Of a stretch of 64,000 nt of DNA, positions 11,497 to 25,436 are shown in pieces. Each line of letters starts with the position of its first letter. Positions within the stretch are counted from its first letter, which is position 1. A model generated the notes under the pieces. It saw nothing but the letters and a program-made list of their open reading frames with translations. It was not told the DNA's origin and did no database searches. A program made the position numbers and the translations under genes. Location: the NCBI GenBank assembly GCA_008711295.1, contig VUYV01000188.1, positions 124,001 to 188,000 on the forward strand, written 5' to 3'. The stretch is from Anarhynchus alexandrinus. Taxonomy: Eukaryota; Chordata; Aves; Charadriiformes; Charadriidae.

Positions 11497-13310
11497 GTGC
11501 ACTGGGGATGTGGACAAAGCACGGTAACACAAAGATGATGGGCAGGTGCTCTCACTGTCCAAACTAGATGCCTGTGATGTGAATTATTTAGAGTTAATGA
11601 AAAGAGAGAGAAGCTCCTCAGAGGACTGCTCAGAGTTAGCCCTGTGAAGCCTGGTAGAATAAATACTTTCTGATCTCATACTCTGTTGGCAGCTTTTTCA
11701 TAGTTTAGGGGTAAGGGACGTTGGAACAAGGCACAAGAACTGAGCAGAAGCCATAAGCTATAATAAATACTACAGGCTGGTCAGAGTGGATACAGCCTTG
11801 ATGGATGTTGGGCAGCATCGCAGGAGGGCAGCTGCTCCCCGTCACAGGATGCGGAGAGTGCTGTGAACCAGCAAGAGTTAATGTGAAGAACATCCCCTCC
11901 CCTGTCCCTGTGCCTGCCAGCTATTGCATTTCTCAGTTTCTCGTATGTACCTCTGGTCTTGCTTGCTCAAGGTCAAAATATTGTCAACACATGGTAGTGA
12001 ACAGTGCGTGTTAGCTTGTACGGTTGTTTGTCGCAGGGGTGTTTGCTTTTTGCACAGCATAAAATGGTTAAATGTAGTGTTTCGCATCCTTACAGCTAGA
12101 GCTTTTGTACTTGCTTTATTTGGTTACCTGAGTTATTTTCCATCTGTTTCCTCACATCACTTTCAACTGGCTTAATCCTACTGCCTGATTGTGGCACCTT
12201 CCACGATGCAGTGTAATTAACCACAGGCAACCATTCAACATATTAGAGATGAAAGCAACGTAGCGTGTTTTTTCCTGGCTGCGTGACATGTGAAGGCCAA
12301 AAGAACAGCTTTATTCTCTCCAAACCTTCTCTACCATTCTTTGGTGTGTGATCACAGTATTTTTAGATGGCCTTGCAGGTATACAGATATACCTAGGGCA
12401 CCTCGCAATGATACTGCTTTGGCCCCATAACCAGCCTCTCCACCCTGAAAAGAGGGGAATGTTGGCAACTGGTTAATATGTAGCAGAAGAAATTAAATGC
12501 CTCTGACAGTAATTGCCTGAAGAAAATTCAGAAGATGAGATAGCAAACAACACAGCAGACACAAAATAACTAGATTAAGAGCACAATAGCCATATGTCAA
12601 CATTATATTAAGAAAACAGTGCTTAAAATGGTGAGGTCAGAACCTTTGCCAGGAGCCTGACATGTGGTTTCCAAACTAGTTTTGTCGGAGAAAGTAGTGT
12701 ATGGAAAAGGTGCAAAAAACCAGCCTCCCCTCCAGACCCTATGATTTGAAAACTCAGTGTGTCCTACTCAGATTGATTACTGCAATTGATGAGGAGTATT
12801 AATGGGGGAGGGAAATGTTAAAAATGAAAAACAATTCTTTTTTCATTTCTCAGTCTACTTAGAACTAAATGATGCTAATAAAGCAAGCCATAGCTGGCTA
12901 ACAAAGTAATTTTTCCCCGTGTAAATCTTGACTCTTAAAACGTTTGTATTCTGTTATGATCTCCCCCTTTCTACAACTAACATGAGTAATAAACTGGTAG
13001 ATTGCATTAAAAATGAAGCTCATTTTTTGTTATGTGTTTCTGATAAGACGGGTTGCTGATATCTAAGGAGGGGGGTTAGTTTCAGGGCTCCTTACATTTG
13101 ATTAAACAGGGTGAGTTCCTCTACTCAGTCAAAAATATCCATCTTAATATAGAGATCACTGCCATAATACCATTTTCAGAACAAAGATATAGACTCTTCG
13201 TTTTTGGTATCACAGGGTGTTACATATACCTATCAGGTAACTTCTCTAAAATTTTCGTATATCAGTACATTTTATTGAATATCAGTACCCAACAAGAGAT
13301 TCTTCCTGTA
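11497..13310. other. Non-coding stretch, no gene seen
   Basis: No supported gene, RNA or transposon. Overlapping frames of 60-83 codons on both strands at 11.7-12.2 kb have no recognisable domain and are treated as chance. Confidence 0.55.
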
Positions 13311-13534
13311 AAGGTTCCCTCTGAACATCAGAAAAAACTTTTTCAGTGTGTGGGTGACCAAGCACTGGCACAGGTTTCGCAGGGAGGTTGTGGAGTCTCC
13401 ATCCTTGGAGATATTCAAAAGCCACCTGGACGGGGTCCTGGGCAACCGGCTCTAGGTGGTCCTGCTTGAGCAGGGGGGTTGGACCAGATGACCTCCAGAG
13501 GTCCCTTCCCACCTCAGCCATTCTGTGATCCTGT
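13311..13534 (+). mobile_element. CR1 LINE 3' fragment
   Basis: Plus-strand CR1 3' end: 'ttccctctgaacatcag' and 'aaaaaactttttcagtgtg' lead into the ORF2 C-terminal segment with 'gggaggttgtggagtctcc' and 'atccttggagatattcaaaa'. The 3' part with 'ggaccagatgacctccagag' and a decayed tail 'attctgtgatcctgta' follows. The ORF2 frame still reads with some changes, for example a GTTTCGCAG where the family usually has GTTGCCCAG. It belongs to a different subfamily from the 2.2 and 47 kb copies. Confidence 0.93.
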
Positions 13535-15599
13535 AAAGAGGTGACTGATGCAAAGGATCTATTAACGATCCTCTCTGTTTTGGGGAACCTCTGGTATATG
13601 TTTAACCTTACATGTCATCTGTATTATTTTGATAAGAACAGATAAATAGGCAGCCTGCTGTAAGGTGCCATATTTAAATAGTTTAGCCAGTTTATTCCAG
13701 CTGAAAACCAGAAAAAAACCCTCTTCAGTAAGTATAAGATATCTGGGTACAGATTTAACCAGATTGACTTCAGGTCTTTTAAAGGTAAATCTGTCAGCAA
13801 AATATCACACCCCAAACTGACACAGTTATACCAGTGTGAATTTTTATATGTAGGCCAACTCCTGCTCTACTATATGTAAAACGAATCATAGGCTGCAGTC
13901 CAATTCCCTTAACAAAAAAATAATTGGCAGAAACCTCTGCTGCCAGATTTGGCAGTGCAGGAGCTGTACGGGCACGGAGGCTGATTTCGTCTCTTTTTCT
14001 GAGGCACTTCTTTAGAACAAGTCTTATGCAAGTGAGGCATCGTTAGGAAGTGTTCCCTGCTGTTGCCCATGTATTTAGGATATTTAACTCTGTGTACCAG
14101 CTGACCACTCTCGTGAGGACTATATACCCTGATGCTGGATATTAGTCTGGATTAGTCCATAAGCAGCTCAGTAGCACAAGTGATGTTCCCTGTCTGCCCC
14201 ATCTTCTTTGCAGGTGCTCCTGCAACGGTACCACCTGGACTCCCAGCAGCTACATCTTGGTGTGGATGCTTGGAATATATGTGTAATCATAAGTTTTGCC
14301 CACCATATGACACAAAACCCCCACAACTTTGAACCCAGCACATTGTGGTCTTTTTTCCTTTGCTGTCTGTTTTCTAAGGAGTTTGCTTCATATCAACCTT
14401 TTGTGAAAACAGCACCTAGAATTTACCTTTTTGCACACACCCCTCAAATGAAATATGGAATTACTATCTAATTAACTGATTTTAAGTTCTGGGGCTTTAT
14501 GAAAAACCAGAGGATTCATTAGAATTCAAAGCTTGGCATTATTGCAATGTATAAAAAAAACATTTTTGTCATTGGTTAAATTATCACTTACTCAGTTTCA
14601 TCTATCTTATTAAAAGCTACGTCGGAACAGCCTGTTGCTTAAATGAACATACCTCCCCATGAACATGTTGTTTTGATTCCATGGTTCTTTTTTTGTTAAA
14701 TCTGTTTATGAGCTGAAGGAAGTGAAAGACAAGTGGAAAAAATTAGCAGTTGATATCTCTAGTTCTGACTAGATACTGCTACTTGTTTAATATTTAGTTG
14801 ATTTTAGATTTAAAAATAATCTTGATATGTATGCAGTACTGCAATGGTAAATATTCCCTTGCTGCGTAAGGCTCAACAAAAATAACAGTGAATGTAATGT
14901 TTAATGGTCGCTATTTTTTTAAAAGCTTTTCTTGTCTTTGAAATACAGAGGTGACTACTTGGTTTAATAAAGGCTCACTGTAATTAGTGATACACACTTA
15001 TAAGGAGTCAAAGTGTTCAAATTCCAGCCATGTTAAGGCTTTCTCATGTTTAAAATCCATCCATTAGTTTAGGTGGAAGGGTCGTAAAGCATTCTGTGAA
15101 ATCAGGCACTGATATATCACTCTTGAAGGGTGTTAATTTGGTTCTCCAGTTCTGATTTGTTTGGAAGAACATATTAATTGCTTGTTAGACAGAATCAAAC
15201 CATTTTGTGCTACAAAAAAAAAAAAGAAAAAAAGAAGATAGAAAAAAAGCAAAAAGATAAAATGGAATTGCTGTGAACAAAAAGCTGGATCTTTGTGGAG
15301 CATTTTTGTTCTGATTACAGCAGCTTGTTTTGCAAAAGGCAGAACAGGATGATTCTGTCTTTTTGGATCTTCGAACAGCTCTGAGAAATGAAGGCTGATA
15401 CTGCTGAGAGATGAAAAACAGAGAGAATTTTATTCCCTGCCAAAAAAATATTCTTAAGGTCATAGTATTATGTGGTCTGCCTCAGAGTCTCTCCTGGCTC
15501 ACAACTCAAGCAGTCAGGAAAATGACTTCAGAAAAGCGATTTCACTTGAAAGTAAAAAAGTGCTTAGTTCTGTAGCAGCTGCAGAGATATGATTGTACC
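13535..15599. other. Non-coding stretch with one weak old repeat
   Basis: No supported gene. Around 13800-13860, 'acagttataccagtgtgaat' followed by 'gtaggccaactcc' resembles an old amniote repeat with 'ataccagtgtaaatt' and 'gtagacaaggcc', a weak call. A run of A and AG-rich sequence lies at about 15210-15262. A CAG preceded by a pyrimidine stretch at 14211-14213 is discussed in the findings. Confidence 0.5.
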
Positions 15600-15680
15600 T
15601 GGGGCCTGATCCTGGATCTCCTGAGCCAGGGCAGAGTCCCATTAAAGTTAATGGAGCCTGACTTGGGCATCAGGACCTAC
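15600..15680. repeat. Old palindromic dispersed repeat
   Basis: Begins GGGGCCTGATCCTGG and has near its centre 'cccattaaagttaatggagc', a decayed form of the CCCATTGAAGTCAATGGGA core. Its far end carries ATCAGG (15669-15674), complementary to CCTGAT at 15605-15610. This layout is that of a short ancient palindromic repeat spread through amniote genomes, probably a non-autonomous element. I recognise the pattern but do not assign a database name. Confidence 0.6.
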
Positions 15681-18224
15681 ACTGATTAAGTCAAGAACAA
15701 AGTCATAACAACCAGGAATCCAGACAGAAGGGTCTCTTGAAAATGAGATTCTGCCACAACGGTGTCCATTTTAAAATACCAGCCATTTCAAGGAGGTATG
15801 TAGGTCCATGCTCTGCATGTGGTAGGACTGTAGAGAAGACAGTGACTGGACAAGCAACAGAGTGAAGGGTAAATATCCTCATGTTCTCATAAAGTTCTTT
15901 TTTTAGAAAAATCATCGTGCTCAATGAATATTCTAGAAGCAAAAAATTTGTGCGAAACCACATAGGACATAACAGGCCCGTATTCCCACAGTAGAATTAC
16001 AAACGTTGATTTAAAAATGACAGGGCAAGCTGCCCCTCTGTACTAAATTGCCTGACATGGTCTTATGAGGGCTACCACTTCCTTCCTGTATTACTCAAGT
16101 TTATATATGCATGAGGTGTATGCTGGAGGAAGGGCCTACCCATTCACATGAGTCTGGCCTCGTGCCTCATTGTGTTTGAACAGAAGTTCCCAGTGTGATT
16201 AGTGCAGTGAGGGACAGCAACAGTCACAGGAAATCTGCGAGAATATGGTGCTTCTTTGAGGTGGACCACCTGAAGCTGAGAAGTGACTTTGATTATTGGC
16301 TACAATAATAGTTGATTTCCAGTGTATTGTGTCAATATTGCACCGATCTTTTTAACAATAGGTAGATGAAAAGAAAGCAAGAGCATATATCTACCTGCAA
16401 ATCTACCAAACACCTAGCCATTTTGGGGGCTTGATTGTTGAATTAAGTCTGAGACCCAAACTTTGCCATTCTATTTTTTGGAAGGTTTTCTATTTGTGTG
16501 GTGGTTATTCTGTGTAGGGTGATTTTCCTGTGCAGGTTTTCATTTTCCTTTTGTTTATTTCGAATCACTGGCTTCTTAGAACATGTTATGTTTAATGCTA
16601 ATCAGCTTTTCTTGATAATGTCAGTTTGCAGTCTTGTTCTCAAATGGGTGTTAAGAATCCACTTGGGAATTTTATGGATTCAGTTTTTGTATTCAATAAA
16701 CTTTACAGAGTTTGAATATCACGGGGATGCCTTCCAAATCTGAAATAGATGTGCATAGATACAAAACTTACTTTTTGCAGTGGCCTCACCGTATCTTGGC
16801 TTTCTGCCTTGACTGCTTCAATTCTTATGTCTCCAGCAAAGAGCAAGCTTTGACATCTTAGAAACATCAACTGGAGACTTCCTTTGTGTAATTTCCTTTT
16901 GTATGCCTTAAAACCAGTGATCCAAACCTCCTGCTTAGTTGCTAACAAGGGTATGTTTTGCTCCTTCCTCCTTAACTCTTTAGCGGCTTACCAAACCGCT
17001 TGTTTTGTCTGTCTGCTGTATTTCTGCCTTATCCTCATCTCTGACCTCTCTGAGCCAGGAGCTGCCGCCTGAGCTTGACATTGTGTCTGCCAGTCACTAG
17101 ATCTTGGCTGTAATTCCATACATGCTACCAAATGCAAAAAAAAAACCCAACCAAACCCAAATCCCACGTATCTCCTTTATCAGGGCTGATCTTACCCTTA
17201 GGTAAGACAATGCTAAGTTTTTTTTGGGGGTGGGGTGGGGTTTTTTTAAGGCATTTGAGTTATTTGTGCGCTATTGGCCATAAGGGCTACCTACTAACTT
17301 ACATCACCAGGTTTAAATTAAAGTGGTTGGCTCAAGCACAAATACTGGAATTTCTCCATTGAAGGAAATCAAATAACTTCTGCCTTTTTCTGAATTTCTG
17401 TAACTTTGTTTGTGAGATAAAGGTCATCCAATTTTTCAGATTCACTTGTCTAAACTTGTTTTGTCCATCTGTTTTTGTCCTGGCATGCACACCAGTAAAT
17501 CCTTCATGTAAGTGCTGTTTCATTGTTCTTCCAGAACAGTGAAGATGAACACTCAGGAATATTATTGGTCTCTAAATAAAATAGAATTTTTCTCATTTTC
17601 TCTAAACAGAAAAAAATCCATTAGCAAGACAAATAGGGATGTGAAGTCCATAGCAAAATAATGATACTATGTTTGTTAGTAATCAAGATAAAATATGGGT
17701 TCATTTTTAAAATGATACCTAAGATACAATGAAACAACAGAGATGTAAATAATTAAAAATATTTTAACATCAATGTTTGTTCTTTTTAGCTTTTTTTAAT
17801 TTCTGAGGGACTCATTCATAGCCATCTTCAGATTTGGCCACAATTTAGTGGGCATGTATTTCAGCACTTTGCAGTGAAGCAAATTGCTTAAGCTTTTATA
17901 TATTTATAAAATATATATGAATTATAAATGTTGTATACTTTTACACTATAAAAAACTAATAGTCCTTGCTATTGTCACCCCAATGGGTAGGTGGAAATAG
18001 TGTAAAATTTATAAAGCGTCTGTTGATTCAAGGATTTGGAGTCAGATTCTGATCCGTATTTAGATTTGCTAAATTACAGAAGAGTATCAGTGAGATACGA
18101 CTGTCAGAGGCTTACATCTTGTTTCAGAGAAAACTGAAAACAGGAATGCCTGCAATTGCTAGAAACTAATGACAGTGTCAGTGTGGGTGAGCACTGAACA
18201 GAGAAAGAGATAAGGCAGAACAAA
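15681..18224. other. Non-coding stretch, AT-rich
   Basis: No supported gene. T-rich and G-rich runs at 17219-17248, and very AT-rich sequence at 17880-17940. Near 18040-18080, 'gagtcagattctgatccg' may be half of an old dispersed repeat, but it is too short to call. Confidence 0.55.
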
Positions 18225-18567
18225 ATCATAGAATCATAGAATGGTTTAGGTTGGAAAGGACCTTGAAGATCATCGAGTTCCAACCTCCCTGCTCTAGGCA
18301 GGGATACCTCCCACCACACCAGGCTGCCCAAGGCCACCTCCAGCCTGGCCTTGAACACCTCCAGGGATGGGGCCTCAACAACCTCTCTGGGCAACCTGGG
18401 CCAGTGCCTCACCACCCTCAAAGTGAAAAACTTCTTCCTAATGTTCAATCTAAACCTGCCCTCTTCCAGTTTGAAGCCATTCCCCCTTGTCCTGTCACTA
18501 CATGCCCTAGTAAAAAGTCCTTCTCCAGCTCTCCTGTAGGCCCCCTTTAGGTACTGGAAGGCTGCTT
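18225..18567 (-). mobile_element. CR1 LINE 3' fragment, older subfamily
   Basis: The plus strand starts AATCATAGAATCATAGAAT (complement of the CR1 tail), then 'ggttggaaaggaccttgaag' and 'atcatcgagttccaacc', and continues through the ORF2 C-terminus, with 'cctctctgggcaacctgggc' and 'cagtgcctcaccaccctcaa', to a truncation near 18567. On the minus strand the frame at 18263-18448 keeps [19 protein letters not shown], the same region as in the other copies. The element is independent of the 13.3 kb copy and in the opposite direction. Confidence 0.95.
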
Positions 18568-20089
18568 CAGAAACGTTGCTGTTTTCTGGCAGTAATGTCT
18601 TTTGTACCTATGAGGGGGAAAGACGGTGACCCTGTTGTCACGTGGAGTTGTCACCACAGGAGCAGTGAATATGACTTTCAAGCAGGACGGGTTAGGTTAG
18701 GGTTTTACCTGAGGTGGCACATGTGGATGATGGTAACAGCAAAAATAGTTCAGCAGAGCATGGCACAGCTGCCACGAAGGACTTACCTTCACCTGGCAGC
18801 AGCACTGCAGAGCTTCACTTCATGCCACCGCGCAAAGCATAGCAGAGCTAGTACCGTCTATTCCCTCAGAGAAATGCTAGTTGCCTTGAACAGGTATTGC
18901 TCTTTTTTTTTTTTTAAATAAATAATTGTATTGTTGAATAACTGCTGTTGCATATCAGCATTTGGAGTGACGTGAAGGAAACTTTATCATCTCTGGGACG
19001 CCTCTGTGAACTGTTGTTCTCTGGAAAGCAGTCAACTAAGAAGCAAAAAGGGCATGTCAAAAACACAGTCTTTTGGGTGAGATTGAGGTAAAGACAAGCA
19101 AAAGACAAGTTAATGCATCAAAATTATTTGTGTAACGCAGCAGCAACAATTTTACATAATTTTCACAGGAGAAAACATGGCCTGCGAATTTTCCTTTTCC
19201 ATGTCAATTAGCTTTCCTCATGCTTCGCCAAATGCCTTTAGCAGCACCTAGAATTATTGTGATAATGGAAGTTTAACTTGGCAAGAGACAGAGAAACTCG
19301 GTCAAGGCCGGGGTAATGAAACAAGCCCTTCGCACTGACAAGGGAGAAAACTCTCTGCTCTGACTCCTGGACTGCGGCACATGAGTGTCCCTGCCACCTC
19401 CTCATGCAGCACAGTGGTTTGAAGTTATAGACTGTTTTTTCACAGGCTGCACCAGCCTGAACAGATCGTCCTGCAGTCAGAGTGAGATAAAATGGTCTGG
19501 ATTCTTTTTTTTTTTTTCACCTGGTTAGTAGGAAAATAGCTCTTTGCCATTTGCTCAGTGGTGTTGGGTTGGCTGGTGCCCTGCTCAGGCTACTGGGTCT
19601 GACCAGGCTGTATGTGCCCCGGCTGGCAGCTGGGCATGCACAGATGAACTCCAAAGGTATAGTGAGCCTTAAGTGCCGTGATATGCCTATATTTGCATAG
19701 CAGATTCGATACAATCTGTGTGCATCATCTCTCTTGTACCTGCATGACAGAAGAACCAGGAGCAGAAACATGGCAGTCCTTGATATGGGCACCAGTTCAC
19801 ATTCTGTTAGCTTTCCATTGCTACTCTAAGTGGGAACATTTCACTGTATGCTCCTCTTAGGACTACCTTCAAACAGTGGCCACAACAAATTTTTGTCCAG
19901 GTAGACCTTTTTTGGCTTGCCATATTCAAGCCTTGCTATGTCAATGGGTTGTTACATACCAGGATGAGTTTTACGGATATTGCACAGGCAAGAATTCCCA
20001 AAGAAAAGTAAAACAAAAGAGATACTGCCTCTCATTTTGCTTATAATGGGACACAGCACTCAAGCCTCATCTTGTAAGTGCTTTGAATT
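18568..20089. other. Non-coding stretch, no gene seen
   Basis: No supported gene. Homopolymer T runs at about 18903-18915 and 19505-19518. Frames of up to 108 codons here show no recognisable features. Confidence 0.55.
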
Positions 20090-20180
20090 GAATCCTCAGC
20101 TGCTGCAAATTGTCTCCACTCTGCAGAGGAACTGTTTTTCTGTGCGCCAGTGCTCCCAGTGGCTTCAGTGGGAGCCCTTC
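20090..20180. repeat. Old palindromic dispersed repeat, decayed
   Basis: 'aatcctcagctgctgcaaat' matches the start of an old amniote palindromic repeat (TCCTCAGCTGGTGTAAAT). Its second half is represented by 'cccagtggcttcagtgggag' (CATTGACTTCAATGGGAG in intact copies). Heavy divergence in the middle leaves no other match. Confidence 0.5.
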
Positions 20181-23100
20181 AAACGAGCGGTCGCAAAAGC
20201 AAACCTGCAGCAGATGAGCCTGACTTGAATGTGTTTGTGAGCATAGATCTTGCCATGAACCAGGGAACAAATTTTATTTGAACTCTGTCCCCCTTGTAAC
20301 TTTTTCTTTGCAATCCTCAATATGTTTTTGCATTTAGGGACTGGAGAGTCCTTCTGTAGCTGTGCTAACACATGCCGGTTCCCCTGGGTTAGACTAAAAA
20401 GCTGTTTAGCCTGGTAAAATTCCTCACAGCTGTTAACCAAAGATTGTGTTGGATGAGGGGCATGCCCCATATGTCAGAGGGTGCCGAGTTCACATGTTGA
20501 TAGGGTTTCACTTTTTAATTTTGCTCTCTAAAACCACAAAGACAAAACTGCAAGCCTCCCATGGCAGAATGATCGCAAATAAAGCAAACTATGATTGATT
20601 TTAGTTTGACAGCTGAGTATTGTTTTGCCTACCTAACCCAGGAGCACATAAATATTCACCAGAGAAATGAGTGACCTGCCTCATCTTTTGCCTTGTAAAG
20701 TCATTTTGGCCACAGTTCTGTAAAGACAAGTACATGCTCAGCTTTCAATATGAGGGCTCTGATTAAAAGTAGCTTTATCTCTTCCTGAACAAAGCTGGCC
20801 ACGTACGGTTGGGTATGAACACACATGTGAACACACCACTGAGTTACAATGCCTCTACAAGCAATGGCCCATCCTCTGAGTTTTGTAATCAATCATGTGT
20901 GAGTTCCTTAGTTCCCCAACTGCTCACAAAGTAAAATTCATTATTAAAACTGTTTTTATTAAGATTTAAGTTGAGTCGCATTACCTCTCAATGTTGTTTC
21001 AAACTTTGATTGCATGATTTTACAAAAATTTAAATGGTCTTTTCCCAGGATGCCAATATATGTTATAAAATGGTTTTGATTTAATTGAAGAGATTTTCTC
21101 CCCTTTTTGAAGCGGTTCCTTTTTGCAAGTAATTCAGAAGGTTACTTACTATAGAATGCCAACAGCAAATCTGAACTACTGATTTATACCAACCAAGGTT
21201 CATAAAACCCAAAGGGTTTTTAATTATTAACAAGAAGCATATTGTTCAGGGTTAAACAAAAATTCCAAATGTGTCTGCGTAGCAGTGTATGAGTTAATTC
21301 AGACTGACTTGGAAATGAGATCTATCTTGGGCGAATGAGGACGGCAAAAACAAGCCTGAAGCTCTCTAGAAGGTTGACTGTGGTTGTACTGAACTAGCCC
21401 TCTTTCAAAAGCTGGTGGCCTCTCCCGGCGGTGTGGTGGCTTAACAACGTACCAACAGCACGGGGAGGTTGTACAGTTGCCTTAGGTTGAAAAGAAAAGT
21501 GTGAACACACCCAGTATATTGGAAACAAATATTCTGAAGGTTGCTCACAGGCTTTGTTGGAACATGTCTAGCTCTCTGTAGCATGTAAACACCAATATAG
21601 GGGTTGATTTTAAACTTATCAAACTTTCAGCTAAGCGTGGATTTTCTGAGGAAAGTCACATATATCATTACCCTACACTGACTTACATCTTGGCACCCTT
21701 TTCTGAGCTCTCCTGGTAAATGAGGACGGTGGAGTCACTCCAGTGGTCAGGGTATCAAGCAAGTTTTTGAGATGGTCTTGTAAAATTTTACATGCAATGT
21801 TTAAAATTAAGTAAGTCGTCATAAATGCAGCAGAGTGCTATACATAATTTCTCTTAATTACCTTAAACTTTAGCATGAATGGTAGTGGTGGCTACCGTTT
21901 CTGCACAAGGAAGGATGATTAAAAATGACTCAGACAGAAAGGGAAAAAAACGGTCATTTTGTCCTTCCCTAACTTTCTTTCCAAGCCTGAGAACACTTAT
22001 TTGCGTAGTTTAATTTAATTTATGTATCTAACTGTGATCTCCTGGAGTCATCTGAATGAATCCTGTGAGCAAAATTAAGAGGTTTTATTTCCATTCTTCT
22101 TTTTCCTAATCACAAAATTATGTCCAATAAAAAAGAAACAAGATTTTAAATATTTAGGAGCTGAGTTTAGACTGGCATTACACACAAAGTTTATAGGCCA
22201 AAGTTTTCAAATATTCTGCCTAATTTTACATTCCAGATTTGCATCTCCGTAAAAAAGCTGCTATACCTTTTGGTGTTAATGGGAAATAAAGGCACTCAGC
22301 GGTTTTAAGTCAAACCATTTTTGTGCAAATATCAGGTCCAAATATGAGTACGATCACTTTATTATTTCTTAGTCTTGCCTTAAATGTCCGAGATTATGTC
22401 CCTAAAGGTTCCTGCTGAGGACATCACTCTGGAGCACCTCGCTTTTGGGGTATAATGACTCCCTGAAGCCTGCAGCTCTTCCCTGGATGCCGAGAGCAGT
22501 CTCCTTCCTGGCACGGCTGGTGGAGCTGCTCCCTTCCCAGCCCATACCTTGGCACAACACGGATCCAGCAAGATCGTTTTTGGCAACTCTTGGCTCCTTC
22601 TCTGTGGTAACAGCAGGTGCCTACTGAAATGCTGCAAGGCTCCTCCGTGCAGGGCTTAACCCCCTTTTTTTTGGATGAAAACTGTAAGACTAACGTGGGC
22701 TTGGGAGGCTGCTGCCAGGCACCGTGTTTGAAAACTTTGACCCAACTTCTATCAGGTCATTCTGGAACTGCGGATTTCTGGTTTTGCTTTTAAAATGAGT
22801 GCTCATGCCTGTGTGATACACGAGCTACGAAATCGTTCTCTAAATTTGTTTTATTACTTTTATATATGGTGTAAACTGCAGAATATTTTACAGTCTCCAT
22901 ATTAAATTCGCCAAAGGTAGAAGCAGTTGGAATTTAAGCAGGTTGTATTACATTCCCTACATGGACGTGAGGTTACCAGTGTAAAAGTAAAAACTTCTCT
23001 TACTGCTGTACACTCTGCATCCTTAACCTTTTAGCATAGTAAGAATAAAAGATACAGTACATTACAGGAGGGCAGAGGGGGAAGGAAAAAGATTTTACAT

Positions 23101-25062
23101 TAATTACAATGAGGAATGAACTAATGGCTTAAGCTCAAACATGATCGCTATGAATTGTTGAATTCCTACCCTGAATTTAAGGATATGGCTTTTGACGAGA
23201 GAGACAGATTTTTATGAATTCCTCCAGTTTTTCCACTTAATTATTGTCATATCACTTAGATGCCTAAATGCACCTATAAGCTGAGAAAGTAAATGCTGAT
23301 GCACTGTATTTTGTGCCTGCAACATTGCACTGCAGCTACCCATCAGGATGCAGATGGAAGTCATGTTCTCTGCTTTAGAGAAGTATTGTAAAGAATCTGT
23401 CACTCTTGATTTCTTAAAAAAGAACAGGCTAAGTTTGTACACATGCTAATGTTAATGAAGTACTCTGTGTTTATTTTAGTGCAAATCTGTTGTATTGCCA
23501 TTAAAAATAACTGTAATTCTGATCTTGTAAACTAGAACTTTCCTTAGGCTGTAATACAAAGGCCTTGGCTCAAACTCTCTACAGGTAAATAAAACAAGCT
23601 AAGGTGTTACTAAGGCAACATAATATCTAGTAAACAAGAAATAAGAACCACTGCAGGATTTAAACAACATGCCAATGTAACACATAGGCTGGAAGCCCTG
23701 GAAAATACAAAGAATTATGGGTCAGGTCAGTTAATAATATTGTTATTTTGATGGATGTTGCTAAATTTGGCCCAAGATGATTCTGAAAATTCTGGGACTG
23801 ATTGTCTGGAAATGTTTCCAGGGATCTAATTAACTGATTATAGTCTGTTGTGTAACTTGCTAATAGTCAGGTACTCGTGTGTTCTGTAAAACAAACCCCC
23901 ACAATTTACATGCCAAAAGACACCAAGAATACAGAGGATTTGACATTATTATTGTATATTGTCTTATGAATTTTTTAGTCGCAATAACATAGAATTTAAA
24001 AATATTTTAAAGAAAGCACCGTGTGAAATCTGTAACCCTATGTTTGTCGTGAATGCATTTGAAGAGCTTCTCGCTGACCTAAAGAATGGGAAGCTTAGTG
24101 TTTCTTTTCTTATTGCATTGCATTTTTAATTTCTTACTGACACGCATTCAAGAATTACAACTTTTCAAGAACTAAAAGCATTTCTCCGCAAGTCTACTTA
24201 GGTAAATCCATAACAAGGACGTGATAGTAGTTTTCAGTTGAGTTTCAAAAGAAATTTCAGTCACTTAGGAAAACAAGCATTTGGCCCAAAGAGAACTAAA
24301 ATGGTTATAAAATAAAGTAAATAAAATAAGTGGCATTGAGGACAGTAGTAGGTTTTAGAGTGAGAGCGGTGGAGCTCAGATGCCTGGGTTCCCTTTAAAA
24401 CTTTTCTAATTAATTAGTAATTCTTCTCTATTTTTTTTGGTCATTTCTTTTACATTAAAATTTTACAATAATTTGAAGTAAATTTTATGTCTTCCCACCC
24501 AACCTCACACAGGAGCAGCGTGGGACAGCCAGCACACTCCCGGCCTCGGGCCAGCTGCTCACTGGCCCTTAGCTGTGATGGAGCAAAACGTAGAGCTTGC
24601 ATTCAACGTACAGCAGGACCCAGTCCATACACCAGGCACATCTTGTCATCCTCAGCAGAACCACTCCAGAATGGTGTCTCTTGGGCTCCTGTCATCTTCG
24701 CTGGCCCCAGAGGGCTTGTGGATAAGGTAGTCATGAAGGACCTGGCAGGGGTTTTCCTCCCGCAAATGACACCTTCCATAGGAGCTCAGAAAAAGCTGTG
24801 AATGTCCAGAAAATTCCAGTCTGGTTTTGGGATGCTTTTAGATCCATCTGGCTGAGCTGTCTCGCTTTGGTTTTATGCTAAATGTCTTCACCTGTCCCCT
24901 GTGATAGCCACAGTCAATGTAAAGCTCATGTTAAAGGACCTGCAAACTGCAGTGATTTTAATAAGCTGTTTTCTGAAGTCTACAGTGGCAATTGTAATCG
25001 AAGAGAGGGACAATACTTGCCATTTTAAGCTCCTAGCTAGTGGTTACTGATCTTGACCCACA
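20181..25062. other. Non-coding stretch with few features
   Basis: No supported gene. A possible old repeat half lies at 22160-22310, with 'ggtgttaatgggaaataaag' and 'gcactcagc' resembling other copies of the palindromic class. A GC-richer patch at 24487-24801 has a 104-codon frame without protein-like features. 21.3-21.5 kb has a few surviving CpGs but no clear element. Confidence 0.5.
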
Positions 25063-25108
25063 ACTTTAGCCCCAAGTCACCCATGACTTTAGTTCCAAGT
25101 CACCCATG
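25063..25108. repeat. 23-bp tandem duplication
   Basis: Two adjacent 23-bp units, each beginning ACTTTAG and ending CAAGTCACCCATG, with two mismatches (CC versus TT). A recent slippage duplication. Confidence 0.9.
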
Positions 25109-25436
25109 TGCCAGCCCCTTTCAGAGCAGCGGGCACCATGATCCTCCACTTGCAGTGTCCATGTCAGTGCCTTAAGATGATGCTATTCTGTGTTCACCAG
25201 CATTAACCGGCCTGGGGAGGCAATCCAGCTCTCTTACTCTACAACTGCACACCACTAGCACCGATCAACGGAGTCAGTCCTTTGGAGCTTTGAATGACTG
25301 TCTCTTAGCCAAAGAGAGACTGAAATGGTTCATGAGACATGAGAAAGTATCTTCCAGTTTGTTTAGTGCTGAGTGGATTTAGCTTCTCCTTCAAGTCAAT
25401 CGCAATTGAAGATTTCAACAGTCGTGAGGACCAGCC

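Noticed and set aside
24487..24801. 104-codon frame in a GC-richer patch
   Set aside because: No domain, no start context, low-complexity composition; no support beyond length.
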